Notes under the pieces: model-generated
Told to the model about the DNA's origin: nothing
Databases searched by the model: none
The model's input: only the letters and a program-made list of their open reading frames with translations
Assembly (NCBI GenBank): GCA_016710765.1
Contig: JADJUJ010000004.1
Location: 313,501-377,500, forward strand
Direction of reading: 5' to 3'
DNA: 64,000 nt
Source: Lewinellaceae bacterium
GTDB taxonomy: Bacteria; Bacteroidota; Bacteroidia; Chitinophagales; Saprospiraceae
Shown here: positions 1 through 8,112 of the stretch, piece after piece
Layout of the letters: the number at the start of each line of letters is the position of its first letter
Position numbering within the stretch: position 1 is the first letter of the stretch
Translations under genes and position numbers: made by a program

Positions 1-216
1 AATGCGCAGTAACTTTATCGCACTGGAATCGGAGTACGGTTTAAGCAGCAGGGTGTCGTTGGCCAACCATTGGAGTTTTGGCTTGTAGTCCTCCAGGGCC
101 AGCATGATGGCACTGGATTGCCCGGGTGGAATCGCCAGATGCAGCGATTGCGATTGCAACCCGCTGGTCAAAATCCCTAAAAAAACAACTGCTAAAATTC
201 GCATCCAACAGATCAT
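1..216 (-). CDS. Secreted hypothetical protein, N-terminal part only
   Basis: Only the first 72 codons are inside the window; the gene runs off the left edge. The ATG at 216 and a second in-frame ATG at 204 are both possible. The latter gives a cleaner signal peptide: MR, then ILAVVFLGILTSG, with a likely cleavage near LQSQS. The mature part visible (about 50 residues, SLHLAIPPGQSSAIML onward) has no motif I recognise. It lies 81 bp downstream of the Pycsar-effector-like gene on the same strand, so the two could be cotranscribed. It does not look like a nucleotide cyclase N-terminus, because it begins with an export signal. Function unknown. Confidence 0.6.
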   Translation of the reverse strand, partial: MICWMRILAVVFLGILTSGLQSQSLHLAIPPGQSSAIMLALEDYKPKLQWLANDTLLLKPYSDSSAIKLLRI

Positions 217-297
217 GTTACCTTCTCAAACGCAAATTGGTATTGCCTTGTTTTCCATCGCAAAATTGAGGGCAGCGATGTTCGCTGTCAAATGCTG

Positions 298-851
298 TTA
301 CACACCCCAATACACAAAAGCGGCAATCATAATCGGCAGCCCGATGAGAAAAATCAGGTAGCACCAGTGCAGGTAACGGTATTTTCGATCCAAGGAATGC
401 CCCATCAATATAAATCGTTGGTCATGGCCTCCTGAAGCACCAGGTCATCAGAAGAAATCCGGTAGATGTTTTCCAGAAAATCGGGCAATTCACTGTAAGC
501 AAAATGGCCAAAGAAAAGCCAGTTGAAGCCCGGGTCTTTCGGGTTGGGGAGTTTCTTGGGCAGGTTAGGGCGCGTCGCCAGAATAGCCAAAACAATACAA
601 CTCATGGTAAATACCACCAGCATGATGTCAGGAATAAGCAAGCCCTCCTGGTGGGAGAGAATCCCCATTTTCTTTTTTGTCACGACAAACGACAACAAAA
701 AAGCATTAATCCCCAGCATAAGGTGCGCCTTTCGGTCGGCCATGCGGCTGAGGTTCAAATGGGTATCGAATGCCACCCTGAACATGGTATCCGAACCGCG
801 GGAAAAATTACCCTGCGATCCCTCTATTTTTCGCGCTTTTTTTTTTGCCAT
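298..851 (-). CDS. Pycsar-effector-type (PycTM/DUF5706) membrane protein, frameshifted
   Basis: Start chosen at ATG 851 (MAKKKARKIEG); upstream in-frame codons to 977 look unlike coding sequence. Residues 35-43 read SRMADRKAH, the hallmark of the DUF5706 family, followed by membrane helices at about 44-60 and 73-95 and a cytoplasmic stretch ending TNDLY. There the frame stops (TGA 405-407), but the -1 frame starting at the overlapping ATG at 405 encodes LDRKYRYLHWCYLIFLIG, which is the expected C-terminal third helix of the family. Adding one T in TATTGATG restores a 184-residue protein of normal length. In known Pycsar defence, such membrane effectors are gated by cCMP/cUMP made by a partner cyclase and depolarise the membrane. 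No cyclase is visible nearby, so here it may be an orphan effector or serve another role. The break could be a sequencing error, or less likely a TGATG translational coupling. Confidence 0.75.
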
Positions 852-943
852 AAAATGATGCCAAAGTAACGGAAACTTTTGCTGGCTTTCGCAAATTGAT
901 TTTAATGTTGGCTCGAAACGACCAAACCAATCGATGCAATGCC

Positions 944-2362
944 TTACAGGTGTTTCCGAATTTGTTCCAGCAGCCAATCCCGGTGCATAAGTTCGGCAGG
1001 CCCAGGGAGTTTTTTCAACATTTGCCCCAGCTTCTCCGGATCCGGCGGGTAAAGTCGTGCAAGCCGGCGGGTTTGGTCCACAAAATTTTGCATTTGCAAG
1101 CGCAGCCGCGGCTCAATTTTAGTACTGCGCAGGAGGTAGATGCGTGCCGCTTCCAATGCGGAAAAAAGCAGCTCCGTTTCTTCCGCTTCGTAGTAAATTT
1201 TTATTTGCAAACTCCTGGCCGTTAACGACAACAGCACATCGTTGAACTCTACGGTAACCAATTGCCGCTGCGCCTCCGTCAATTGTTTTTGGGCATAGTG
1301 CCAAAGAGCCAAAGCATAGTGCGAAAAGTTCTCAGTGTGCTCCGGCGAAAGTTTTTGACTTCCTTGCACTATAAACGTCTGGGTCCATTCCCATCGCCCG
1401 GTTTTGATGCCTGCATTAACCATGTTCATGAACCGCCAGGGGGGAAGATATCCGTCCTCCAATAAAAGTGCACGTGTCAGTAAATGCTCATTGATGTCGA
1501 GATAAACCTCGTAATAAGACAGGTCGTTGTCGCGGTTGATCCGTCGTGTACAAAAGTTAAGCGCATTGTTGTACAAAGCCTTTTGTTCCGGCACTGTCAA
1601 CACCGCAGCGTGTTGGTTCAGCAGTGCAAGGCAGCGCTGAAAGTCCTCCTCCCGATCCTCTACCGTGGTCCGCCAGGCATAGTAATACATGGCAAAAACC
1701 GGCTCTTCCAGCCATTCAGAGCCTTCCAATTCCGAGGCGACCACTTTTTCAAACAATGCTTCATACTGTACATTGAGGTATTTTTTCTGGTTGGCCATGT
1801 CACACAACAGCCGCAGTTTGTGCAGGATAAAAAACCGGTCGAGCCGCTGGGATAAAGCTTGCAAGCTCGGACTGTACTGGTGGCGAAAGGGATCGGCAGC
1901 AGCCAGGTGTTCCAACTGTGCCAACTCAAATGCCTGTCGGTAATAGTTAGCATCGCGGAGTTCCGATTGTTCGAGCAACTGTTTCGCCTTTTCCAATTGC
2001 TGGTTAAAATACCGGTTATTTACCTTCTCTGGCAATGCCTGAAGGGCAAAAATGGCTTTCTGAACAGGGTCTGCCGACAAATATTCGAAGGACATAAATT
2101 CCTCTGCCAGGGTTTGAAGCCGGCTCATCAGGTAGGCAAGCGCCTTTTCATTCCCCAATTCCGAGCCCTTCCAGCGCTGGAATAAGATCGATTTTTCCAG
2201 CGCAGGATGTTCCAGCGCAGGATGGTGTGGAGACAGGTATTGGTACAACTGTTGTACATCCTCCCGTTGGTTAAAATAGGGGGAAGCCAGAAAATCGCCG
2301 AATCGGCGCCATTGGCGAGTACTGAATTGCCGTAGAAGCCCGAGTAGTTTGCTTTGTTGCAT
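944..2362 (-). CDS. Hypothetical helical (TPR-like) protein
   Basis: About 472 residues from ATG 2362 (MQQSKLLGLLRQF); an upstream in-frame ATG at 2389 is possible. The sequence is almost entirely charged amphipathic helix with recurring Y/A/L spacing like tetratricopeptide arrays (for example YYRQAFELAQLEHLAAADP). There is no signal peptide and no membrane segment, so it is probably cytoplasmic and a scaffold. The N-terminus (TRQWRRFGDFLASPYFNQ) resembles uncharacterised Bacteroidota proteins, but I cannot name a function. It starts only about 20-50 bp from the divergently transcribed dockerin-like gene, and its stop lies about 90 bp upstream of the Pycsar-like start on the same strand. Confidence 0.65.
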   Translation of the reverse strand: MQQSKLLGLLRQFSTRQWRRFGDFLASPYFNQREDVQQLYQYLSPHHPALEHPALEKSILFQRWKGSELGNEKALAYLMSRLQTLAEEFMSFEYLSADPVQKAIFALQALPEKVNNRYFNQQLEKAKQLLEQSELRDANYYRQAFELAQLEHLAAADPFRHQYSPSLQALSQRLDRFFILHKLRLLCDMANQKKYLNVQYEALFEKVVASELEGSEWLEEPVFAMYYYAWRTTVEDREEDFQRCLALLNQHAAVLTVPEQKALYNNALNFCTRRINRDNDLSYYEVYLDINEHLLTRALLLEDGYLPPWRFMNMVNAGIKTGRWEWTQTFIVQGSQKLSPEHTENFSHYALALWHYAQKQLTEAQRQLVTVEFNDVLLSLTARSLQIKIYYEAEETELLFSALEAARIYLLRSTKIEPRLRLQMQNFVDQTRRLARLYPPDPEKLGQMLKKLPGPAELMHRDWLLEQIRKHL

Positions 2363-2409
2363 TGGCTCAAAGATGTTAAATTGCAGCATAGGATGCTAAC
2401 AAAAGAGCC

Positions 2410-3498
2410 ATGAAAACACTTTCTACCCTTTTTATCGTATTGCTTGGCACGAACGCATGGGCGCAACAACACTGCGGCTACCCAGCAGACGCCAACAACG
2501 ACGGCCGGGCCGATTATCTCGACCTACTCGCCATCGGGCTGTCTTACAATGCAACATTCGAGCCCCGGCCCGACCCATCCACCAACTGGTCGCTGCATTG
2601 TTTCACTACCTGGCAACAGCTTATTCCTGGAACAAATTTCGACGCAGGTTTTGCGGATTCCGATGGCAGTGGAACGGTGGATTCCCTGGACATCAACGCC
2701 ATCGTTCTGCAATACGACAGCCTGCAAACCGAACCTGCGCTTCCATTTCCACAACCCTACAACCCGGATACGTTCTTTGGACCTCCCTGTGCTCCTATCC
2801 GACTGGCACTGCGCAAAGACGATAACAACCCGCAAAAAATATTTGCAGACGTTTTTCTGGATATTGAACCCTCCCAAACCCCCGGGGCGCTGGGAGTGAG
2901 TGTAAAAATCAGTTACAACCCTAGCCTGGTGATCGACGACTCTACGCGGGTGTTGTTCGATCCCGCCAATACTGATCTGATGGGCGTTGGGGCAACAGCC
3001 AGCAATACCAGTTTTTCCAGAGCCCTGCCACCTGGCCTGGTGGAGTTTGCCGTAGCCGGACGGGGTGTAAATGTGTTTTTTCAACCGCGATTACTCGCCA
3101 GCATACAGTTTATTATTGTGGAAGATGTCATCATCCGGAATGATACGGTACTTTTTTCTCCGGTATTTGAACACCATATCATGGTCGACCAGCAAGGGCT
3201 TGTGCTTTGTACCAGCACACAAACCGATACCTTAAGCCTCATTCTGAGCACTGGCATAGATGCCTTATCATCACCCGTCCGGGTATTCCCCAACCCTGCG
3301 CGTAATAGCCTGACGGTGGAATACCCACCTTCGCTACAGGTCATGGCTATTCGGCTGTCCGATTCAACAGGACGTCTGGTTGGGGAATGGCCGCCATCAC
3401 ACCAAATTCAATGGGGTTATCTGCCAGGTGGGTTGTATCACCTAAGCATCTTGACGGGAAGTGGCATGTTGTGGCATACTGTTGCGATTTCACCTTGA
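2410..3498 (+). CDS. Dockerin/cohesin-like secreted protein with T9SS sorting domain
   Basis: 362 residues. Signal peptide MKTLSTLFIVLLGTNAWAQ. Two EF-hand-like dockerin type I loops follow: DANNDGRADYLDLLAIG (about 26-42) and DSDGSGTVDSLDINAI (about 84-99). A cohesin-like beta domain spans about 130-245 (IFADVFLDIE, then a VSVKISYNPS strand pair). The C-terminus is a type A type IX sorting domain beginning VFPNPARNSLTVEY at about residue 295. Likely role: calcium-stabilised cell-surface or secreted protein exported through the Sec and type IX systems. The pairing of dockerin-like loops with a cohesin-like fold in one chain is common in Bacteroidota cargo and need not mean a cellulosome. Confidence 0.8.
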   Translation: MKTLSTLFIVLLGTNAWAQQHCGYPADANNDGRADYLDLLAIGLSYNATFEPRPDPSTNWSLHCFTTWQQLIPGTNFDAGFADSDGSGTVDSLDINAIVLQYDSLQTEPALPFPQPYNPDTFFGPPCAPIRLALRKDDNNPQKIFADVFLDIEPSQTPGALGVSVKISYNPSLVIDDSTRVLFDPANTDLMGVGATASNTSFSRALPPGLVEFAVAGRGVNVFFQPRLLASIQFIIVEDVIIRNDTVLFSPVFEHHIMVDQQGLVLCTSTQTDTLSLILSTGIDALSSPVRVFPNPARNSLTVEYPPSLQVMAIRLSDSTGRLVGEWPPSHQIQWGYLPGGLYHLSILTGSGMLWHTVAISP

Positions 3499-3821
3499 AC
3501 TTTGGTTTAGGCAGAAAATTTAATCATTTTCAATTCTTGACGCGAAGGCAAAAATCTTCCAGCGCGAATTCCCATTTTTTCTGTACAAAATGAAAAATGA
3601 ATTAACTAATTGTTTTTTATAAATTTAAATATTAATGATAATTAAAATATCATTTTAAAACATCAAAACCGCATCCGATCCCGAGCGTTTTTTGTACTTG
3701 TCGGGCCACCACCTTTGCGCGCATTTTTGTACCAGTTCTAATCAAAAAGGGGAAGTCAAACACCCCGATTTTTTCACTTAGAGAGGCCATCTTAACCTGG
3801 GATCTCTTAAAAGGTACAAAT
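3499..3821. other. AT-rich intergenic stretch upstream of 3822 gene
   Basis: No gene seen. The middle (about 3600-3660) is very AT-rich. A CACCTTTG at about 3709-3716 resembles a Bacteroidota -7 box (TAnnTTTG) with one mismatch, but no TTG is correctly spaced, so I do not call a promoter. Confidence 0.4.
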
Positions 3822-5165
3822 ATGAAAACGATGATTGTTGTAATGCTCGCAGTTTCCGGATTATTCCAAGTGGCTTCCGGTCAAAACACTTCCTCCCTCC
3901 CCAAAGCCCTACACATTTCGGCCACCGGCACCAACCGCACTACCGGTACCATTGCCAGCATGGTGCTGCAAAACCGCGGCAACACACCTTTACAGCTCAA
4001 TTTGGGTGCTTTTTTTATTCCCTCCGATGGAAAATATCAGCCTTACATCGTGCCTGGTACTGGCTCAATAACCATTGCCCCACACAGCAGTAGCAACCTT
4101 TCGGTACAGGGCTATTGTGTAGATATTTTTAAAACTCCGCTGCCCGATGGCGCTTCAGCCGGTTTTGAAAACTGGATACACGCTGCCCCCTTGTTGCCCG
4201 ACTGGAGGCCCAGCCCCGACCATGGTTGGCAATATCAGCCCGACTCCAGGGCGCTGACGCCGGGTACTGGCATCCCGCTTGAACACACGCTCGACCTGCA
4301 AAAACACCCTGAAGAAGCCGCAGCATTGCTGTTGCAGGCATACACCCAAATTGAGCAGGCTTATTCCGCCTTGCAGGCTTCAGGCGCCATCAATACACCA
4401 TTCAGTAGCCAGCCTGATAAGGAACGAACTGCTGTGATCCAACAGACGCTTTGGTTATACTGTGCCGAAATTATGGGCACACCTTATACCAAAGAAGATT
4501 TTCGAAAAAATACGATCCAAACCTTTGAGCATTCCAGCGGAACCAGTTTCCAGGAAAAACCGCCCGCTGAAAAAGAGAAAATGGAACAGGGAATCGATGA
4601 TTTCTGGAACACGTTCGAAGCCACCGGATACGAAGCAAAACTCATTCGGAAACCAGCTGACAAAACAGGTAGGCCAGAACTAATCGATGTAAAAAATGGG
4701 TTTTGCGAATGCGGGACGGTGAAGATGGATGCTAAAGTATTCATCAAATTCCGGGGCCGGGATACAGAACTGGAACATGCATTTGCCATGGATGCCATGA
4801 GCAATGTGCGCGATACCCTGAAAGGAGAAGGGCAAGTGCTGGCCGACGACGAGATTCGGTTGGAATTCAACAACCTGGTTGCCACCTGTACCGAATGTAA
4901 AAACGGGCTTTGCGATGCGACCATAACAGAAGTGAAAGCCAGCACCAATGGCCTGGAGCAAAATAACCTTGTGCTCACGGCCGACAACGGGAGTTACACA
5001 GCAGACCTGGGCAAGGTGAAGGCCCTCGACAGCAAGAACAAGCCCGTGGAAAACCCTGTTCGCATCTTCATCGCTGTAAAATTCGAGTGTAAAGGAGATG
5101 GCGATACCTGCAAGGCCAGAAATTGCGAAAAAGTTTTTGAAATTCAGGTTGAGCGCAAGCCTTAA
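3822..5165 (+). CDS. Secreted hypothetical protein with two-part architecture
   Basis: 447 residues. Signal peptide MKTMIVVMLAVSGLFQVASGQ. Residues about 28-110 look like a small beta-sandwich (NRTTGTIASMVLQNRGNTPLQL), suggestive of an Ig-like fold. A helical middle (about 155-260) follows, then a C-terminal part (about 280-447) rich in cysteine pairs: CECGTV, CTECKNGLCD, CKGDGDTCKARNCEK. The cysteines suggest disulfides or metal binding outside the cytoplasm. No catalytic motif is recognised. The next gene begins 38 bp later with its own signal peptide, so the two probably form an operon. Function unknown. Confidence 0.65.
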   Translation: MKTMIVVMLAVSGLFQVASGQNTSSLPKALHISATGTNRTTGTIASMVLQNRGNTPLQLNLGAFFIPSDGKYQPYIVPGTGSITIAPHSSSNLSVQGYCVDIFKTPLPDGASAGFENWIHAAPLLPDWRPSPDHGWQYQPDSRALTPGTGIPLEHTLDLQKHPEEAAALLLQAYTQIEQAYSALQASGAINTPFSSQPDKERTAVIQQTLWLYCAEIMGTPYTKEDFRKNTIQTFEHSSGTSFQEKPPAEKEKMEQGIDDFWNTFEATGYEAKLIRKPADKTGRPELIDVKNGFCECGTVKMDAKVFIKFRGRDTELEHAFAMDAMSNVRDTLKGEGQVLADDEIRLEFNNLVATCTECKNGLCDATITEVKASTNGLEQNNLVLTADNGSYTADLGKVKALDSKNKPVENPVRIFIAVKFECKGDGDTCKARNCEKVFEIQVERKP

Positions 5166-5202
5166 AATGAATGTCCCCTTTCACAAATTTAAAATCAAGA
5201 TC

Positions 5203-6005
5203 ATGAAAAATGATAGGATAATTGCATGGCTGTTTACCGCACTCATTTGTTGTGCCACCGCAATAGTTTCCGGCCAAACCCCCTGGAACACCATGTCGAT
5301 TACAGGTTCAAGTGCCAAAATAAAGCTGCAAAAAAAAGCACCCCGCTGGCATTTTGCGCTGCTGGCAAAACAACCGATGAACAGCACATCAAATCAAAGT
5401 TTCAACCAGAAAAACCTGAAACTGGCATTCAGCGACCCTGCCACTGCTGCGCAATTGAACGAACAGCTGGGACTGAATATTTTCCAGGCAGTTATACCGG
5501 CGCGGAAACAGACCCAATCGTCGCAACCCAAGTTCAGCTGCTAACAGGGATTAGAATGGGCCATAGGATACTGGAACATTGGGAACTGCGCCTGGCGGCC
5601 ATTTGGCTAAAAGAACAAGGTACGGGTACCTTTATGGGTACGGTGGCGCCTGCTGGCCAACTTCCACCTTCCAGCCAACAGGGAAAACTGCACACTTCGT
5701 CAACTGGTTTGCTGGCCGATACAGAGATTGCCTACCGCATCGGAAACCGACGTGTTCAAGCCCTGTTTACGACAGGATTTAGAACATCGGCTCCAGTGCA
5801 TCAAACATACAACGCAGAATTGGCCGGGCTCCAGATTCCCTTTAATTCAAGTCTGCCCCAACCCAGCATTTCACCCTTGGCTGGAGTTAGTCTACGGTGG
5901 CGCTGCATCAAAACCACCTTTATAGAAACTGGCGTTACGTTTGGGCGCATCAAGAACATTGGCTGGAAGCCAACCGTGGATTTTGGGCTGGGTGTAGGGT
6001 TTTAA
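5203..6005 (+). CDS. Outer-membrane beta-barrel-like protein, frameshifted
   Basis: ATG 5203 opens MKNDRIIAWLFTALICCATAIVSG, a signal peptide. The first frame is convincing to about 5480 (LNEQLGLNIF), then ends at 5544. The other frame carries on from there (PGSYTGAETDPIVATQVQLL) to the stop at 6005. Adding one T in the ATTTTCC run near 5480 gives a 267-residue protein. The second half alternates hydrophobic and polar residues (WELRLAAIWLKEQGTG, YRIGNRRVQALFTTGFR) and ends VDFGLGVGF, typical of an outer-membrane barrel with a terminal aromatic. It probably belongs with the preceding secreted protein (38 bp apart). Exact family not recognised. Confidence 0.6.
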
Positions 6006-6012
6006 TTCAATA

Positions 6013-6046
6013 TTTTCCCCGCGGATCGTACGATCCGCGGGGAAAA
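6013..6046. repeat. Perfect 34-bp palindrome
   Basis: TTTTCCCCGCGGATCG, centre TA, then its exact reverse complement. It lies 7 bp after the stop of the + strand barrel gene. Each arm begins with T and ends with A on both strands, so it lacks the usual 3' T-tract of an intrinsic terminator. It could still act as an RNA 3'-end hairpin or a protein-binding site. Confidence 0.8.
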
Positions 6047-6072
6047 ACATTTAAAGAACAATTGGCCTCAAC

Positions 6073-6233
6073 TATACTCGAAGTAAAGTGGTTTGCGAAA
6101 ATAATCGCGCAGTCATCAGTTCTAATGGCAAGGCCTAAAACACAGACGATGCAGCGCATCGGCGAGTATTTATAACGCAGCCAGGAGGGCTGAGGACAAG
6201 TGAGCATTCGCAAACCACTTTATTTCGAGTATA
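6073..6233 (-). mobile_element. MITE-like element, copy 1 (161 bp)
   Basis: Terminal inverted repeats of about 27 bp: TATACTCGAAGTAAAGTGG...TTTGCGAA at the left, and the complementary form at the right. A near-identical 161-bp copy in the opposite orientation occupies 10579-10739. The ends start and finish in TA, consistent with a TA target duplication as in IS630/mariner-type elements (inference). It has no credible coding capacity; short open frames inside it are shared only because the DNA is. It sits 28 bp after the stop of the minus-strand metallopeptidase gene. Confidence 0.8.
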
Positions 6234-6261
6234 AAAGTCAACACCCTTTCCAAGAACTCTG

Positions 6262-7944
6262 TTAATCTGGCAGCACGTACAAGGCCCATTTTTGCACTTT
6301 AAAATCCGGTTTTGGACCAATAAAAAAGATAGTACTGTCATACAGCAGGATTTCCCCATTGGTGGTTTGAACACTGCGCTTGGGCGGGCCATATTCCTTT
6401 GTTACATCATCCATATTACTTTGCTGGATTTTAATGCCATTGGCGGTTTCTCCCTTGTTGTTTTCATTGGCAATGAGAAAAAGGGTCTTTTTGGCCCGTC
6501 CGCGGTCTTGTTTTTTCTGGCTGGTCAACAGTTTGGAGTTTGGGCCCACAGCATTGTTTTGGAAAAAAGTAAGTCCACCGCCGATGCTGATGCGATCGTT
6601 GTCAAACTGCAGGTCATCTTTTTCCAAAAACAAGTCGATATCATCTATCGTTTCCGGCATAAAAGCGGCATTCGGAGTTGGAGAGGTAAAAGCGGGGACT
6701 GGCAGTTTCCGCAACAAGCGGAGGTTTTCTGCTGCGACATTGCTTTTGCTTTTAAGCGAAAGTTTTTGCAACGCCGCATCTGCGTTGAGTGAGTCGCCAC
6801 GGATGATGTCAAGAATGGCCAGTACCACCTGTGCATCAACTGCTGCTTTGGCGTATTGTGTATCTCGCATAGCCGCTGCCGGCGCCTCTATACTGGCATA
6901 GTAAGTAGCGCGAGGCAGATCGTGCAACGCTGCCAGTGCACAGGCTTTGTTGAGGTATGCGGGTGCATAATCGGGGTTCATGGTGGTGGCTGCATCAAAA
7001 TACCGGATGGCCTCATGGAGCAGCTTTACCTTTTTTTCAAAGTCGGTAGTTCCCCGCTGACCAATGCTGCTGAAATCCAATTGTAAGGGTAAGGCATAAT
7101 CGATGGTGTCGGGACAAATATCCAGCCCGGCCAATACCGACATGACACCAGCATTGTTCAGGATTTCCGGACTCTGGTAGTCGTGTAACACATATTGATA
7201 GTAATACACAGCGTCCTGGTATTGCCCAATCAGGACAAGCATATTGGCCGTTTCATACACATTAACCAGACGTTCCAGTACTTCCGCCGAGCGCTCGTTC
7301 AGTTTTTGCCGGTCCGACAACACCGGATACATGCGCAAGGTATCGGGCAAACCATAGGCACTGTACAACGAATCGGTCAGTGCGGCCCCCCTTTTAAATA
7401 CGGGATAACCTGCAGAATACGCCAGAAACCCGCCAATGTAATCGGCCTGCGTTTCGTTCAAAACCGAATCGGCATGGGTCATCATCCCCAACAACTGGCC
7501 CACTGCCATATCGCTATACTGCTTGGCGAAGTTGCGGCGCCAGGCGTGTTTTTCATAATAATGGGAGAGTTCATGCCCAATCAACATGGCAAGGGCGGCA
7601 TCTGCATCCGCCCCAAATTTCATGCAAACATCGTATGCCTTTTCTTCGATGCCAACTTCGAGCGCATTATAATCCATCCAGGCCACTTTCCGCTGGTCCC
7701 GGGTCATCACAAAATCAGGCACAGGGTAGCGGGAGTCGCCGCGGGCAGCTACCAATTTGTTGTAAATGCCTTCCGCCCGGTGGAACTTAATGCTGTCGCC
7801 AGGAATCATATTGGCATCGTCAATGCCTTGTGAACTGCGACTGGCAAATGCGAAAACGATGGTGTCTGGTGCTGTTTTATCTTCCTGGGCAGACAGCGAA
7901 AAGGTAACCAATTGGGCTACCAACAAATAAATTAATTTTCTCAT
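6262..7944 (-). CDS. Secreted M48-like zinc metallopeptidase with TPR region
   Basis: 560 residues. Signal peptide MRKLIYLLVAQLVTFSLSAQ. Zinc motif HELSH at 124-128, followed by ETQAD at 164-168. This supplies the third-ligand Glu and conserved Asp in the arrangement of M48 peptidases (HExxH...ExxxD). Residues about 230-400 contain TPR-like helices (YYYQYVLHDYQSPEILNNAGV; NPDYAPAYLNKACALAA). The C-terminal part has no family I recognise. It would act in the periplasm or at the outer membrane, since there is no membrane helix after the signal. A paralogue with the same architecture lies at 11774-13409. It is divergent from the caspase-TPR gene, sharing a 168-bp intergenic region. Confidence 0.75.
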   Translation of the reverse strand: MRKLIYLLVAQLVTFSLSAQEDKTAPDTIVFAFASRSSQGIDDANMIPGDSIKFHRAEGIYNKLVAARGDSRYPVPDFVMTRDQRKVAWMDYNALEVGIEEKAYDVCMKFGADADAALAMLIGHELSHYYEKHAWRRNFAKQYSDMAVGQLLGMMTHADSVLNETQADYIGGFLAYSAGYPVFKRGAALTDSLYSAYGLPDTLRMYPVLSDRQKLNERSAEVLERLVNVYETANMLVLIGQYQDAVYYYQYVLHDYQSPEILNNAGVMSVLAGLDICPDTIDYALPLQLDFSSIGQRGTTDFEKKVKLLHEAIRYFDAATTMNPDYAPAYLNKACALAALHDLPRATYYASIEAPAAAMRDTQYAKAAVDAQVVLAILDIIRGDSLNADAALQKLSLKSKSNVAAENLRLLRKLPVPAFTSPTPNAAFMPETIDDIDLFLEKDDLQFDNDRISIGGGLTFFQNNAVGPNSKLLTSQKKQDRGRAKKTLFLIANENNKGETANGIKIQQSNMDDVTKEYGPPKRSVQTTNGEILLYDSTIFFIGPKPDFKVQKWALYVLPD

Positions 7945-8112
7945 GTTAACAATCTTGCTTTTACGTTAAACAGAAGGCAAAAAGGGCATAAAGGCTTAAA
8001 TTTAAACGAATTACACAACACTTTGCTCGAAATTGAGTTAATATTTCACATTTTTACATCATGTATTTATATAAATGGTAATTTTCGGATATCGCTTCAA
8101 ATTTGAACTTAA

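Noticed and set aside
1..6005. Complete two-gene Pycsar locus
   Set aside because: No nucleotide cyclase is visible next to the effector-like gene; the neighbours are a secreted protein and a helical hypothetical protein.
6007..6213. A small open frame shared by both MITE-like copies (also near 10599-10740)
   Set aside because: It is shared only because the DNA copies are near-identical; it has no start context or motif and spans the inverted-repeat ends.
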